Below, one piece after another: positions 16,477-25,392 of a stretch of DNA of 64,000 bases. Under the pieces are notes generated by a model, which did no database searches, was not told where the DNA came from, and saw nothing but the letters and a program-made list of their open reading frames with translations. The stretch lies in assembly GCA_026003195.1 (NCBI GenBank), contig BPGU01000002.1:744001-808000 (forward strand), read 5' to 3'. How positions within the stretch are numbered: the first letter of the stretch is position 1; each line of letters opens with the position of its first letter. Both the position numbers and the translations under genes were made by a program. The stretch comes from Armatimonadota bacterium. Its GTDB lineage: Bacteria; Armatimonadota; HRBIN16.

Positions 16477-18930
16477 ATGTCCATCCTGCGCAACGGTTTC
16501 TTTACCGTCCAGCTGCAACAGCACATCCTGAGCGACCTGCGGTGCGACCCTACCGGCAAAGGGCGATCCAGCCAGTCTTTTTGCGTGAAGATCCTTCCCG
16601 AAGGCTGGGAATGGACATCGCAAACCAGTCTCCGGCAGACGGAGAGCGAAGCCACTGTGGAGCCTCTGCAGGTGTGGCACCTTGAGCCGATAACCCTCGA
16701 AAGCGGCGGCGAGGTCACCTTCCCGGAAAGGTTAGAAGCGGGACACACCCTGGCACAGACGTTCCGCATTGCGCCCGGACAGCAGTTCCGCACCGTCTCG
16801 GTGCACCTGCCCACCTGGCACACGTCCGACTCGGGTTGCACGTTGAGCCTGTATCGGGGTGATACCCTCGTCGCCTCGCGCCGCCTGCAGAACGTTCCTG
16901 ATAACTCCTGGCAGTCGCTCACGCTGGACGAGATGCTCGGCGAGGGCGAGTACACGGTGCAAATCTCCGAGCCGAAAGGCTCCATCGGCTGGTGGAGCAG
17001 TCAGAAAGATGTATGGGCTGGCGGAACTGCACTGGTGGACGGCAAAGCGGTACCCCGCGACCGTGCCCTGCGTGTGGATGTGCGACGCATCATCGGTGAA
17101 GGGCGTTTGCACTACCGGCTGCAACGAGACGTGATGCAAATAGAGGCACTGCTGCGCTCCGCATCTGCTCCCCCTGCGCCCTCACGCTGGACGTGGAGCA
17201 CCACGTGGACGAAGGTGGGCTACGATTGCACTCCGCGTGCGGGTGTGGTCTTCAACCGTTTCTTCGCCGACAACCAGCGCTACATGCCTGTTCAACAACT
17301 CAAAAGGCGTGGTCACGCCGGGCTGTCCTTCGACGGAGCACGCTGGATAGAGATGGAAGGCACACGCGACGCCGACCTGCGCGTGGAGGGCAAGGAGCTG
17401 CACCTGCACTGGGAGATGGAAGAAAAACAGATGCACCTGCGCCTGCACATACCTTATCAGCAGGAAGGAAACCAGCGATGGTCATGCGGGTGGAGCGTGC
17501 GCGTGTTGCCCCGAAAGGATTCCGTGCCTGTACACTTTCCCCGCTTCATCTGCCCGCAACGCAGGCTGGAAGAGGACATCAACCGCTTCTGGTGGGAGCG
17601 AGCGTTCACTTACCCCGCGCCCGCCGGTCCCGCCGCATGGTTCGAGTGGATGGCGACCATGCGCTGCTGGTACGAGGGGCCAGCACGGCACGGCGAGATG
17701 GAGCAGTTGCGTACCTATCCCATCACACCGGAAGGATACGTGCACACCTGGGGCGCGATGCAGGGCTGGCCCTTCCCGTCCTCGCCACCGTACGACACGC
17801 GACACTTCGACACTAATGCCCGGTTCATCCTCTCCTGCTGGCGCTTCTATCTGTGGACGGGCGACAGGGAGTTCTTGAGGAGCCAGGCGGACCGCCTGCG
17901 CCGCGCGATGGCATACCAGCTGGAGACGCTGAAGGGACACGAGGGGCTGATTGTCACCGCCAGCAAGGATGTGAACGGCAGGCACAAGGGCGTAGGCAAT
18001 AACTACTGGGACATCCTGCCCTTCGGGCATCTGGACGCCTATGCCAACGCGGTGTACTACGCCAGCCTCGAAGCCATGCAGGGTATCGATGCCGTTTTGC
18101 GCCAGCGACCGCTTACCGACTACTCTGCACTGCGTCAGAAGGCACACCGTCGCTACAATGAGGTCTTCTGGGACGAGAAGGCAGGACGATACATCGGCTG
18201 CGTGGATATCGACGGCGTGCGGCACGATTACGGCTTCACGTTTGTCAACCTGGAAGCGCTCTACTACGGTCTGGGCGATGCGCAAAAGGCGAAGCGAATC
18301 TACCGTTGGATGGAGACAGAGCCTACCTCCACGGGCAAACCCGACACCTACAGCAGGTGGATCTTCGCGCCGCGCGCCAACACCATCCACAACCCGATGT
18401 GGGGCGAGAACGCTCCCCCCGAAGAGCGCAATAGTCCAGTTCCCCCCTGGTGGCACTTCGGATGGCTGGGCACGCCCTACGGCGACCAGTGTCAGGACGG
18501 CGGGGCAATCCTTTACACCTCTTACTTCGACCTGATGGTGCGCCTGCGCTTCTTCGGCATCGAGAACGCCTGGAAACGGTTTGGAGAGATTCTGTCGCGC
18601 TACCGAATGCCCGACCGTCTGTGTGGGGGACCTCCTCTCTATCGCGGCGAGATACCGCAACAGGAAAATCCGGGACAGGTAGGGGTAGACCTGCCCTTCC
18701 CCGAAAGCGGACTGGTTCCCTGCTTCCTGCTCTACGGCGTGCTGGGCGTGGAGGCGACGCCAGAGGGCTTGCGGGTGCATCCCAGACTGCCGAAAGGGAT
18801 ACCTTCGCTGGGTGTAGAGGGGGTGAACTACCAGGGCAACCGCCTGCGTATCATCGCCACCCCGCGCGAGGTGACGGTAGAAGGGGAGACCATTCGTCAC
18901 AGACTACCGCCAGGGGGTGGTATCATATAG
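16477..18930 (+). CDS. large glycosidase-like protein, six-hairpin fold
   Basis: Protein of 817 residues without a signal peptide, so probably cytoplasmic. The N-terminal ~340 residues are beta-rich (GVVFNRFFADNQR, LSFDGARWIEMEG). From ~370 onward it is helical, with the rhythm of an (alpha/alpha)6 toroid as in GH63/GH78/GH94-like glycosidases: WWERAFTYPA, PFGHLDAYANAVYYASLEAM, YNEVFWDEKAGRYIGC and YGFTFVNLEALYYGLGD. A small beta-domain closes the protein. No exact GH family is recognised. It follows the isomerase/oxidoreductase genes after a palindrome-containing gap; AAAGGAG lies upstream of the ATG. It probably cleaves the glycoside feeding this cluster. Confidence 0.78.
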   Translation: MSILRNGFFTVQLQQHILSDLRCDPTGKGRSSQSFCVKILPEGWEWTSQTSLRQTESEATVEPLQVWHLEPITLESGGEVTFPERLEAGHTLAQTFRIAPGQQFRTVSVHLPTWHTSDSGCTLSLYRGDTLVASRRLQNVPDNSWQSLTLDEMLGEGEYTVQISEPKGSIGWWSSQKDVWAGGTALVDGKAVPRDRALRVDVRRIIGEGRLHYRLQRDVMQIEALLRSASAPPAPSRWTWSTTWTKVGYDCTPRAGVVFNRFFADNQRYMPVQQLKRRGHAGLSFDGARWIEMEGTRDADLRVEGKELHLHWEMEEKQMHLRLHIPYQQEGNQRWSCGWSVRVLPRKDSVPVHFPRFICPQRRLEEDINRFWWERAFTYPAPAGPAAWFEWMATMRCWYEGPARHGEMEQLRTYPITPEGYVHTWGAMQGWPFPSSPPYDTRHFDTNARFILSCWRFYLWTGDREFLRSQADRLRRAMAYQLETLKGHEGLIVTASKDVNGRHKGVGNNYWDILPFGHLDAYANAVYYASLEAMQGIDAVLRQRPLTDYSALRQKAHRRYNEVFWDEKAGRYIGCVDIDGVRHDYGFTFVNLEALYYGLGDAQKAKRIYRWMETEPTSTGKPDTYSRWIFAPRANTIHNPMWGENAPPEERNSPVPPWWHFGWLGTPYGDQCQDGGAILYTSYFDLMVRLRFFGIENAWKRFGEILSRYRMPDRLCGGPPLYRGEIPQQENPGQVGVDLPFPESGLVPCFLLYGVLGVEATPEGLRVHPRLPKGIPSLGVEGVNYQGNRLRIIATPREVTVEGETIRHRLPPGGGII

Positions 18931-18937
18931 CAGGGAG

Positions 18938-20059
18938 ATGATGCTTACCGAGTTCTTCGCCACCTGTAGCGCAGGGTTGGAGTTTATCACCGCGCAGGAG
19001 CTGACCACTCTGGGCGCGGAGGTTACCGACACGAGTCCATCGCGTGTCTTCTTCCGCACCGGGTGGGAAGCCATTTACCGCCTGCACCTGTACGCCCGCA
19101 CCGTCAACCGGTTCTTCGCTCTGCTAGCGAGGACGCAGGTTCGCAACCTGAAGGAGATCGAAGAGGTCGCGTGGCAGGTTCCCTACGAAGAGTGGTTCGA
19201 GAACCGCTACGCCTTCGCCATCCGCTCCGAGCGCGACGGCACACACGATTTCACCAGCATGGACATCGCCCGCGTGGTGGGGCAGGTGGTGTGCGACCGT
19301 TTCGTCGCCCGCACGGGGCAGCGTCCGCCGGTAAATCTGGACAACCCCGACGTGGAGATTTTCTCCACACTGGTGAATGACCAGTATCTGCTGGGCTTAA
19401 ACCTCACCGGCTCCAGCCTGCATCGCCGACCGTGGCGGCAGAGCCTGGCGCACCTCACCGCGCTTCGTCCCACGCTGGCAGCGGCGGTGGTGATGGCTTC
19501 CGGCTGGGACGACCGCCCGCTGGTAGACCCGATGTGCGGCACGGGCACGCTGTTGATAGAGGGCGCACTGTGGCGACGGGGTATGAGCCCCTCTTTGGGG
19601 CGCGAAGAGTGGGCGTTCCGCGTGTTGCTTCCACATGATGAAGCACTCTGGCGAGAGGAACTGGAGGTGAGCAGACACGCCGTCGGGCATTCCCCACCTT
19701 TGCGAGGCAGTGACTGGAACGCCCGGTACATCGAGATTGCCCGACAAAATGCAGAAGGAGCGAGAGTAACCGATATCGGGTTCTCGGTGGCGAATGCGCT
19801 CACCTTACCGCCGCCCAAAGAGCCGGTGGTGCTGGTGACCAACCCACCCTACGGCGTGCGTATGGGCAAACCTTCGGAACTGGTGCATCTGTATCGCAAG
19901 TTATGGCAGAAATGGAGCGCGGAGTACGGAGGTAGTCGCATTGTGGTCATCAGCGGCAACCCTGCGCTGGAGCAGTTTGCCCCTGTGGAGCCGACCGCAT
20001 GTTACGACTTCCTGCAGGCGGATCTGCCGTGCCGATTGCTGATATGGGATTTGCCGTAG
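18938..20059 (+). CDS. THUMP-domain RNA methyltransferase (RlmL/YpsC-like)
   Basis: RNA methyltransferase of about 373 residues. The N-terminal ferredoxin-like and THUMP domains (FFATCSAGLEFITAQEL, then ~50-160) resemble YpsC and the N-terminal half of RlmL, which methylate 23S rRNA at N2 of guanosine. The Rossmann methyltransferase domain contains the SAM motif DPMCGTGTLLIEG (~200) and the catalytic NPPYG (~300). The start is uncertain: ATG at 18938 or 18941, behind CAGGGAG, matches the family N-terminus; a GTG at 18917 in frame would overlap the glycosidase end. Substrate specificity is not provable from sequence. Confidence 0.9.
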   Translation: MMLTEFFATCSAGLEFITAQELTTLGAEVTDTSPSRVFFRTGWEAIYRLHLYARTVNRFFALLARTQVRNLKEIEEVAWQVPYEEWFENRYAFAIRSERDGTHDFTSMDIARVVGQVVCDRFVARTGQRPPVNLDNPDVEIFSTLVNDQYLLGLNLTGSSLHRRPWRQSLAHLTALRPTLAAAVVMASGWDDRPLVDPMCGTGTLLIEGALWRRGMSPSLGREEWAFRVLLPHDEALWREELEVSRHAVGHSPPLRGSDWNARYIEIARQNAEGARVTDIGFSVANALTLPPPKEPVVLVTNPPYGVRMGKPSELVHLYRKLWQKWSAEYGGSRIVVISGNPALEQFAPVEPTACYDFLQADLPCRLLIWDLP

Positions 20060-20142
20060 TACTCTGCCAAACATGAATCTTCGCTTTGCCCATCTGCAGG
20101 GCGAACCTCCTAGCGAGCCGAAAACCTGTACGCTACAACGGT

Positions 20143-20163
20143 CGGCAGGAGCCTCGCCATCCA
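20143..20163 (+). repeat. 21-bp direct repeat, copy 1
   Basis: CGGCAGGAGCCTCGCCATCCA; the second copy (20241-20261) differs at one base. Each copy has internal dyad symmetry around GAGCCTC. The two copies flank a pair of small hairpins. Confidence 0.75.
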
Positions 20164-20240
20164 AAAGGTTTAGCAGCCAGCGCAGGCTGGCTTTGTTTGC
20201 AAGGGAACGGCTTTAGCCGTGAATGCCAACAACATCGGCT

Positions 20241-20261
20241 CGGCAGGAGCCTCGCCCTCCA
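20241..20261 (+). repeat. 21-bp direct repeat, copy 2
   Basis: CGGCAGGAGCCTCGCCCTCCA; 20 of 21 bases match copy 1 at 20143-20163, 98 bases upstream. Confidence 0.75.
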
Positions 20262-20417
20262 GAAGATGGAGCCTTGACAAAGCACTATTCCTACTGACAA
20301 CCGAAACATCACATATCAATCATTTAGCAAGTTTTTGGTGTGAACGGGGGTAAGAAACATCTTGCCCGCTTGGTGCGTCTAATGCGTGCAAGCCAAAAAG
20401 AGGGAGGTTTTGAGCAC

Positions 20418-21902
20418 ATGTTGTGCAAAGCGTTCGTGTGTGTATCTCTCCTGATGGGGGCAACGATGGCAATGGAGGCACAGAATGTGGTGACATCCAC
20501 CGCCAAGGATACCAGAGGGGTATCGCTGACCATCTATAACCAGAACTTCGCGGTGGTGCGGGAAAACCGACAGATAACACTGAAAGAGGGAGTGAATTTG
20601 GTGCGCTACGAGGATGTGGCGGCGCAGATAGACCCCACTTCTATCAGTTTCAAATCACTCACCGCGCCCAACGCCGTCGCCGTGCGCGAGCAGAACTACC
20701 AGTACGACCTGCTGAACCCCACTTCCATCCTCAACAAGTCGGTGGGCAAAACAATACGCTTCAAGCAAGTGCATCCCGACGGTAAGGTGGAGATTCTGGA
20801 AGGCACTCTACTCAATCCGCCTACCGCAGTAGTAGGGCAGACGGACGCTGGCGGAGGCGGAACCGTCTACCAGGGGCTGGTGATTCGCCTGAAGGACGGT
20901 CGGCTGATTCTGAACCCGACAGGGCAAATCGAACTGAACGAGCTGCCAGAGGGGCTGGTTTCGCGTCCGTCGCTGCTGTGGAAGCTGGACGTAGACCGCG
21001 CCGGCACACACCACACGCAGGTCTCCTACCTCGCCAACGGCATCACCTGGAAGGCAGACTATGTGGCGGTAGTGAACAAGGACGAGAGCATGGTGGACAT
21101 CACCGGCTGGGTGACCATCGACAACCGCAGTGGAGCCACCTACACCGATGCCCAGCTGCAGCTGCTGGCGGGCGATGTGCGCCGTGTGCAGGAGGCGCCG
21201 GGCATGGGCGGTGTGCCGATGGATGCGATGATGGTGAAACGTGCTGCCGCCCCACAGTTCGAGGAAGAGGCGTTCTTCGAATACCACCTGTACACCCTGC
21301 AGGGTACCACCACCGTTCGCGACAACGAGACCAAGCAGATGACCCTCCTGTCTGCCGCGGACGTGAAGGTGACTCGCAAGCTGGTGCTGGATGCGGGAAG
21401 GCGATGGTGGATTCAGGGCATCCGCGCACCGGGCATGGGCGGCGATACCCAGAACGTGAAACTGAACATCGTGGTGGAGATGCGCAACAGCAAGGAGAAC
21501 AACATGGGCATGCCTCTGCCGAAGGGCAAGGTGCGCCTGTACAAAGCCGATGACCGCGGCAATTTGCAGTTTCTGGGCGAAGACCTGATTGACCACACGC
21601 CGAAAGACGAGCTGGTGCGCCTGTACATCGGTGACGCCTTTGACGTAGTGGGTGAGCGCAAACGCACCGACTACAAGCAGATTTCCGACCGCGTGATAGA
21701 AGAAACCTACGAAATCACCGTGCGCAACCACAAAGAGACCGACGTGGACGTGTGGATTGTGGAACACTTCTGGGGCGAATGGCAGATTCTCAACAGCAGC
21801 CACCAGTACAACAAGCTGGATGCCCACACTGTAGAGTTCCCCGTGAAGGTGGAGCGTAACGGCGCGGTGAAGGTGACCTACACCGCGCGCACGAAGTGGT
21901 AG
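20418..21902 (+). CDS. exported DUF4139 protein
   Basis: Protein of 494 residues. The start at 20418 has GGGAGG 10 bases upstream and gives a good signal peptide (LCKAFVCVSLLMGATMAMEA); the longer in-frame ATG at 20340 would spoil it. The mature part is beta-rich with family signatures: LTIYNQNFAVVRENRQI at the N-terminus, ISYLANGITWKADYVAVVN-like text near residue 220 (QVSYLANGITWKADY) and a C-terminal VEFPVKVERNGAVKVTYTART. DUF4139 proteins are secreted and uncharacterised. A terminator-like hairpin follows, so it is likely monocistronic. Confidence 0.85.
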   Translation: MLCKAFVCVSLLMGATMAMEAQNVVTSTAKDTRGVSLTIYNQNFAVVRENRQITLKEGVNLVRYEDVAAQIDPTSISFKSLTAPNAVAVREQNYQYDLLNPTSILNKSVGKTIRFKQVHPDGKVEILEGTLLNPPTAVVGQTDAGGGGTVYQGLVIRLKDGRLILNPTGQIELNELPEGLVSRPSLLWKLDVDRAGTHHTQVSYLANGITWKADYVAVVNKDESMVDITGWVTIDNRSGATYTDAQLQLLAGDVRRVQEAPGMGGVPMDAMMVKRAAAPQFEEEAFFEYHLYTLQGTTTVRDNETKQMTLLSAADVKVTRKLVLDAGRRWWIQGIRAPGMGGDTQNVKLNIVVEMRNSKENNMGMPLPKGKVRLYKADDRGNLQFLGEDLIDHTPKDELVRLYIGDAFDVVGERKRTDYKQISDRVIEETYEITVRNHKETDVDVWIVEHFWGEWQILNSSHQYNKLDAHTVEFPVKVERNGAVKVTYTARTKW

Positions 21903-21909
21903 AGAGGGA

Positions 21910-21937
21910 GTGGAGGGTCACAACGGAGCGTGACCCT
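21910..21937 (+). terminator. probable terminator of the DUF4139 gene
   Basis: A perfect 10-bp stem, GGAGGGTCAC with GTGACCCTCC, with an 8-base loop, starting 7 bases after the stop. The T tract is poor (TTCAG), so efficiency is uncertain. Confidence 0.55.
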
Positions 21938-22094
21938 CCTTCAGCAAGCAATCTCACTTCCGCGCGGGTGGAGATGCTTCATCATTCAGCACGACACAAC
22001 AAGGACAAGATGCTTCCTTGAGGTTCAGAACAACCACGCTGCGGTGGTATCATAACCGGTAGACAACCCAATCAGCGGTGACGAGGACCATTCG

Positions 22095-22902
22095 ATGGCA
22101 TTCGGAGTGTCCGATTTTCATGATCTGGTATCTTTGCTGGAACAGCACCCGGAGTGGCGCAGGGAGCTGAGGCTTCTCCTGCTGAGTGATGAGCTTCTCG
22201 CTGGTATGCGAGCTGGCGGAGGGACAAAAACGTACTGACGAAACGGTTCGTGAGCTCGTTGAATCACAGAAACGAACCGATGAGACAGTGCGTGAACTTG
22301 TCCAGTCCCAGAGGCGTACCGACGAACAGATAAGGCAACTCACTGCTCGGGTAGACGACCTCCCCCAGCGACTGGAACAACTCACCGCACGGGTGGAACA
22401 ACTCGGGCAACGGCTAGAGGAACTGACTGCCAGCGTTGCCTCACTCGCCCGCTCAATGGAGCGCGTCAGCCAGGATGTAGCCAAGATGGAAGGCTATTAT
22501 CTCGAGCAACGTTACTATCAACGCGCCCCTGCGTACTTCAGCAAAATCGTCCGACGGGTACGCGCTGTGAGCTATGAAGACCTGTGTCGCCTTCTGGACG
22601 GTGCGATGGACGCCGGTACATTGACAGAGGATGAGCGTGATGACCTGATAGAAACCGATGTGGTTGTTTATGGACGCAAGCGGACGGATGGCGAAGAGGT
22701 GTATCTGATTGTAGAGGTTTCATGGGACATTGGACCCAGTGATGTTTCCCGTGCGTCACAGCGTGCTCGCACCTTCAGCAAACTCGGCTGGCAGACTCTG
22801 CCGGTGGTAGCGGGCGAATGGGCGGACGACGCCAAAGAGGCGGCACGACGCAACGGTGTGGTCATCCCGCTGGATGGCGGACTGGTATTCGGAGCGGTGT
22901 AA
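22095..22902 (+). pseudogene. frameshifted coiled-coil/PD-(D/E)XK-like gene
   Basis: Two overlapping frames together give one protein. From the ATG at 22095 (CGAGGAC upstream) the first frame encodes VSDFHDLVSLLEQHPEWRRE and LLLSDELLAGM, the usual N-terminus of this family, and stops at ~22238. The frame open from 22186 continues with ELAEGQKRTDETVREL repeats (a heptad coiled coil), a linker, then a compact domain with ETDVVVYG and VYLIVEVSWDIG, like a degraded PD-(D/E)XK core in which Lys is replaced. A net +1 shift near 22200-22212 joins them. Either a real disruption or a sequencing error. If translated from 22186 alone a 238-residue protein lacking the N-terminal domain would result. Confidence 0.7.
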
Positions 22903-22906
22903 GGCG

Positions 22907-23908
22907 TCACAGCGGCTTGGATGTCGCCACCGCAATGCCTCTACGTTCGCTCGTTTGGATGTCGCCCACCTTGCCCCCCGGCAACGGCGATACCGCGCAG
23001 TAGAAGTGGTACAGACAGCCATTGTGCCAGAAGATGCTGGGCTTGTGAGCATAACGGGAGTCGATACTGCCCTCTTGCCCCACGTCTACCAGAACCTCAG
23101 GAGCCTTCTCCCAGTGCAACAGGTCTCGGCTGAGGGCAACCCCATCGCGTGCGTGCCCGTCACTGCTCAGTCCGTAGTAGAACATCGCCCACAGCTCTTT
23201 GTCCACCTGCAGCACGCAAGGGTCGCTGGCGAAAACGTCATCCCACGCACCGCGCTTGCCGACACGCAGAACGGGATTGCCTTCGTAGCGCGTCCATCGC
23301 TTCAGGTCCGGGGAGGTTGCCACGCCAATCTGCTCGTTCCAGCCCTGCTCGCGGTTCTTGGCGTTGTAGAACAGGTAATAGGTGCCCCGATGCTCTAACA
23401 GGCAGGATTTGTATAGCCCCGCCTGCTCCCATTCCGCACCCTCCTGTGCGACCAGACAGGGCGGTTCCAACCGCCATTCTTTCAGGTCCCGACTGTAACA
23501 GATGCCGATGGCGGCGGGACCGACCTCGTAGCCAGGTTTGGGGTAAGCGTGGTAAGTGCCCACGTACTGCCCATTCACCCGACGTAGTCGCCCCGAGCCG
23601 AACAGAGCATTGTCGCGCAGTATCCAGGTGAGTGCGACGTTGAACTCGGTCACCGAGCCGGGCGCACCGCGGTCTATCCATATCCCTTGCTTCCGCCAGT
23701 GGATCAGGTCTTCGGAAAACGCCAGCCCCGTGCGGTAGCCGATGCCGTCAAAGCCGATAAAGCTCATAGCAAAGCGGTTGCCGTCGCGGAAGACGAACGG
23801 ACAGTCCACCGCGTGACTGTCGAACTGCCCGGCGCGGTAAGACGGTTCCAGCACCAGGTTCGGGTACTTGTAAGGCGTGCGCAGTCGGGACAGCACCGTA
23901 TCGCTCAC
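22907..23908 (-). CDS. GH130-like five-bladed propeller glycosidase/phosphorylase
   Basis: Protein of 333 residues with the repeated blades of the GH43/GH32/GH130 clan: AFSEDLIHWRKQGIW, CYSRDLKEWRLEPP, ATSPDLKRWTRYEGNPV and ALSRDLLHWEKAPEV. DCPFVFRDGNRFAMSFIGFDG and the WDDVFASDPCVL segment carry the acidic residues expected of the active site. GH130 members phosphorylyse or hydrolyse beta-mannosides; the substrate here is open. GTG start overlapping the upstream SIS gene (GTGA), so it is the last gene of a minus-strand operon. It ends 5 bases from the frameshifted plus-strand gene. Confidence 0.8.
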   Translation of the reverse strand: MSDTVLSRLRTPYKYPNLVLEPSYRAGQFDSHAVDCPFVFRDGNRFAMSFIGFDGIGYRTGLAFSEDLIHWRKQGIWIDRGAPGSVTEFNVALTWILRDNALFGSGRLRRVNGQYVGTYHAYPKPGYEVGPAAIGICYSRDLKEWRLEPPCLVAQEGAEWEQAGLYKSCLLEHRGTYYLFYNAKNREQGWNEQIGVATSPDLKRWTRYEGNPVLRVGKRGAWDDVFASDPCVLQVDKELWAMFYYGLSSDGHARDGVALSRDLLHWEKAPEVLVDVGQEGSIDSRYAHKPSIFWHNGCLYHFYCAVSPLPGGKVGDIQTSERRGIAVATSKPL

Positions 23909-24636
23909 AAGTACGTCACCCTTCCTCGATACCGCTGTAGCAGGCGGGCGTTGTGCACGTCGCCACCGTCCAGGTTCGCGCTGAGGAACACAGGCGGATC
24001 AATACCGCGCTCTTTCAACAGCGCCACCGTTTGCGCCACCAGCGCATTCAGTATCGCTGCACCGATCACCGTGGAGGTGGGCGACACCTTCTGCCTCATG
24101 CCCGGTATCTCCACCACCGCATCGCCGATGACGCCACAGTTATCCAGCACGATGTCCGCCACCTCGAACAGCCGTTTCGTGCCCGCGCGGGGCGTGACCG
24201 ACTTCGAGTAGGTGACCGACGTGAGCGCGATGACCGTCGCCCCCTTTTCACGTCCGTACTGCGCCACCTCTACTGCCACCGCGTTGCGCCCCGATACGGA
24301 ATGCACTATCAACACGTCGCCCGCCTCGATGGGTATCTCGCTCATGAATATCTGCGCGTAGCCCGAATGGCGTTCCAGCACGGAGGTCATGGTAATCGGG
24401 CGCACGTCGCAGGTCAAGCCGGGTGGGAGGATAGGGGAAATGCACGCCAACCCCCCTGCCCGGTAGAACAGCTCCTGCGCCAGAATACCCGCGTGCGTGG
24501 CTCCGAACACGTAGATGAGATGGTCGCTGGCGATGGCATCTGCCATCACCTGCGCGGCGCGTTGCAGGTTCTCGCCCTGCGTGCGCTCCACTTCGTCCAG
24601 TTGCTGACGGATGGCGTCGAAGTACGCTTGAATCAT
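23905..24636 (-). CDS. SIS-domain sugar-phosphate-binding protein
   Basis: Protein of 243 residues with one SIS (sugar isomerase) domain: LIYVFGATHAGILAQELFYRAGGL and DVLIVHSVSGRNAVAVEVAQYG, the latter containing the Ser-rich sugar-phosphate loop. The N-terminal helix (IQAYFDAIRQQLDEVERTQG) and TVIGAAILNALVAQ at the end also match the paralogue upstream (24640-25392), so a tandem duplication is likely. SIS proteins bind or isomerise phosphosugars; a regulatory role is also possible. Start 3 bases after the paralogue, overlap of 4 bases with the glycosidase downstream. Confidence 0.88.
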   Translation of the reverse strand: MIQAYFDAIRQQLDEVERTQGENLQRAAQVMADAIASDHLIYVFGATHAGILAQELFYRAGGLACISPILPPGLTCDVRPITMTSVLERHSGYAQIFMSEIPIEAGDVLIVHSVSGRNAVAVEVAQYGREKGATVIALTSVTYSKSVTPRAGTKRLFEVADIVLDNCGVIGDAVVEIPGMRQKVSPTSTVIGAAILNALVAQTVALLKERGIDPPVFLSANLDGGDVHNARLLQRYRGRVTYL

Positions 24637-24639
24637 CGC

Positions 24640-25392
24640 TCAGTACCCCTTGCGGATGTAGTCGTCCACCGTCTGCTTGTAGATTTCGGGACCGTCGGGC
24701 AGGTTGATGCTCTTGAAGACGGTGGGCTGCAAACCACGTTTCAGCATCTCCTCCACGATGCCTGCCACCAGTGCCCACATCACCATCGCCGCGCCGATGC
24801 CCGAGGCGGGACAGATTTTGCGATCCAGCCCGTCCACCTCTATCATGGCGTCGCCGTAGTCCGCGCCGTTGTCGAGCACCATGTCCACCACCTCGAACAG
24901 CCGCTTGCCGGAGGGATGCACCGACTGCAGCTGCGAGGAGTAGCGGGTGGAGGTGATACCGATGGTGGTCAGACCATGCTCTTTTGCCTGTATCGCCAGT
25001 TCCACCGGTATCGTCTGCTTGCCCGACACCGTGCCGATGATCAGCACATCGCCCGCCCGGATATGACTGCGTTTCAGCGCGGCGGACACGATGAGCGCAT
25101 CGGTTTCAAAACCGCCCTTGCCCGTTTCGCCCTGCGCCTGGCGGAACTGGTTCGGATTGTCCACCGAGAGACCGAAGTTGAGCGAGCTCATCGCCGCCAG
25201 CCCGCCCACGCGGTTGATCAGCTCGCGTGAGACCAGATGCCCCGTATCGTAGATGTGAATCACACCCTGCCGTGCCAGACAGTCGGCGCATACCTTCGCC
25301 GCGCGACGGATTGCCTCGCCCTGCGTGCGCTCGATATCCACCAGCAGTTGCCGATAGGCTTCAAAGGCTCTTGTGATCAGGTCGTTCGCCAT
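24640..25392 (-). CDS. SIS-domain sugar-phosphate-binding protein
   Basis: Protein of 250 residues, paralogue of the next gene. SIS signatures: VIHIYDTGHLVSRELINRVGG and DVLIIGTVSGKQTIPVELA. The C-terminal part FEVVDMVLDNGADYGDAM-like is shared with the paralogue (DIVLDNCGVIGDAVVE). The first helix is also shared (LVDIERTQGEAIRRAAKV). Two SIS proteins side by side may form a heteromer. The upstream neighbour, 231 bases away on the same strand, is a beta-hydroxyacid dehydrogenase. Confidence 0.88.
   Translation of the reverse strand: MANDLITRAFEAYRQLLVDIERTQGEAIRRAAKVCADCLARQGVIHIYDTGHLVSRELINRVGGLAAMSSLNFGLSVDNPNQFRQAQGETGKGGFETDALIVSAALKRSHIRAGDVLIIGTVSGKQTIPVELAIQAKEHGLTTIGITSTRYSSQLQSVHPSGKRLFEVVDMVLDNGADYGDAMIEVDGLDRKICPASGIGAAMVMWALVAGIVEEMLKRGLQPTVFKSINLPDGPEIYKQTVDDYIRKGY

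Larger units (their letters stand above)
20060..20417. other. intergenic region with repeat remnants
   Basis: A 358-bp gap between the THUMP gene and the DUF4139 gene. It has two near-identical 21-bp copies (listed separately) and, between them, two small palindromes: AGCCAGCGCAGGCTGGCT (20174-20191) and CGGCTTTAGCCG (20208-20219). This composite looks like the remains of interspersed palindromic repeats. A TTGACA at 20274 has no matching -10. No gene is seen. Confidence 0.6.

Noticed and set aside
17482-18900. Open frame of 472 codons on the minus strand
   Set aside because: It is the antisense shadow of the glycosidase-like gene; high GC at third positions keeps it open. No ribosome site and no protein-like motifs.
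20274-20279. TTGACA upstream of the DUF4139 gene
   Set aside because: No -10 box at a normal distance.
20808-21827. Open frame of 339 codons on the minus strand opposite the DUF4139 gene
   Set aside because: Composition rich in His and Val with no motifs; the plus strand carries the real family.
23953-25230. Open frame of 425 codons on the plus strand opposite the SIS genes
   Set aside because: His/Arg-rich shadow; the minus strand encodes clear SIS motifs.
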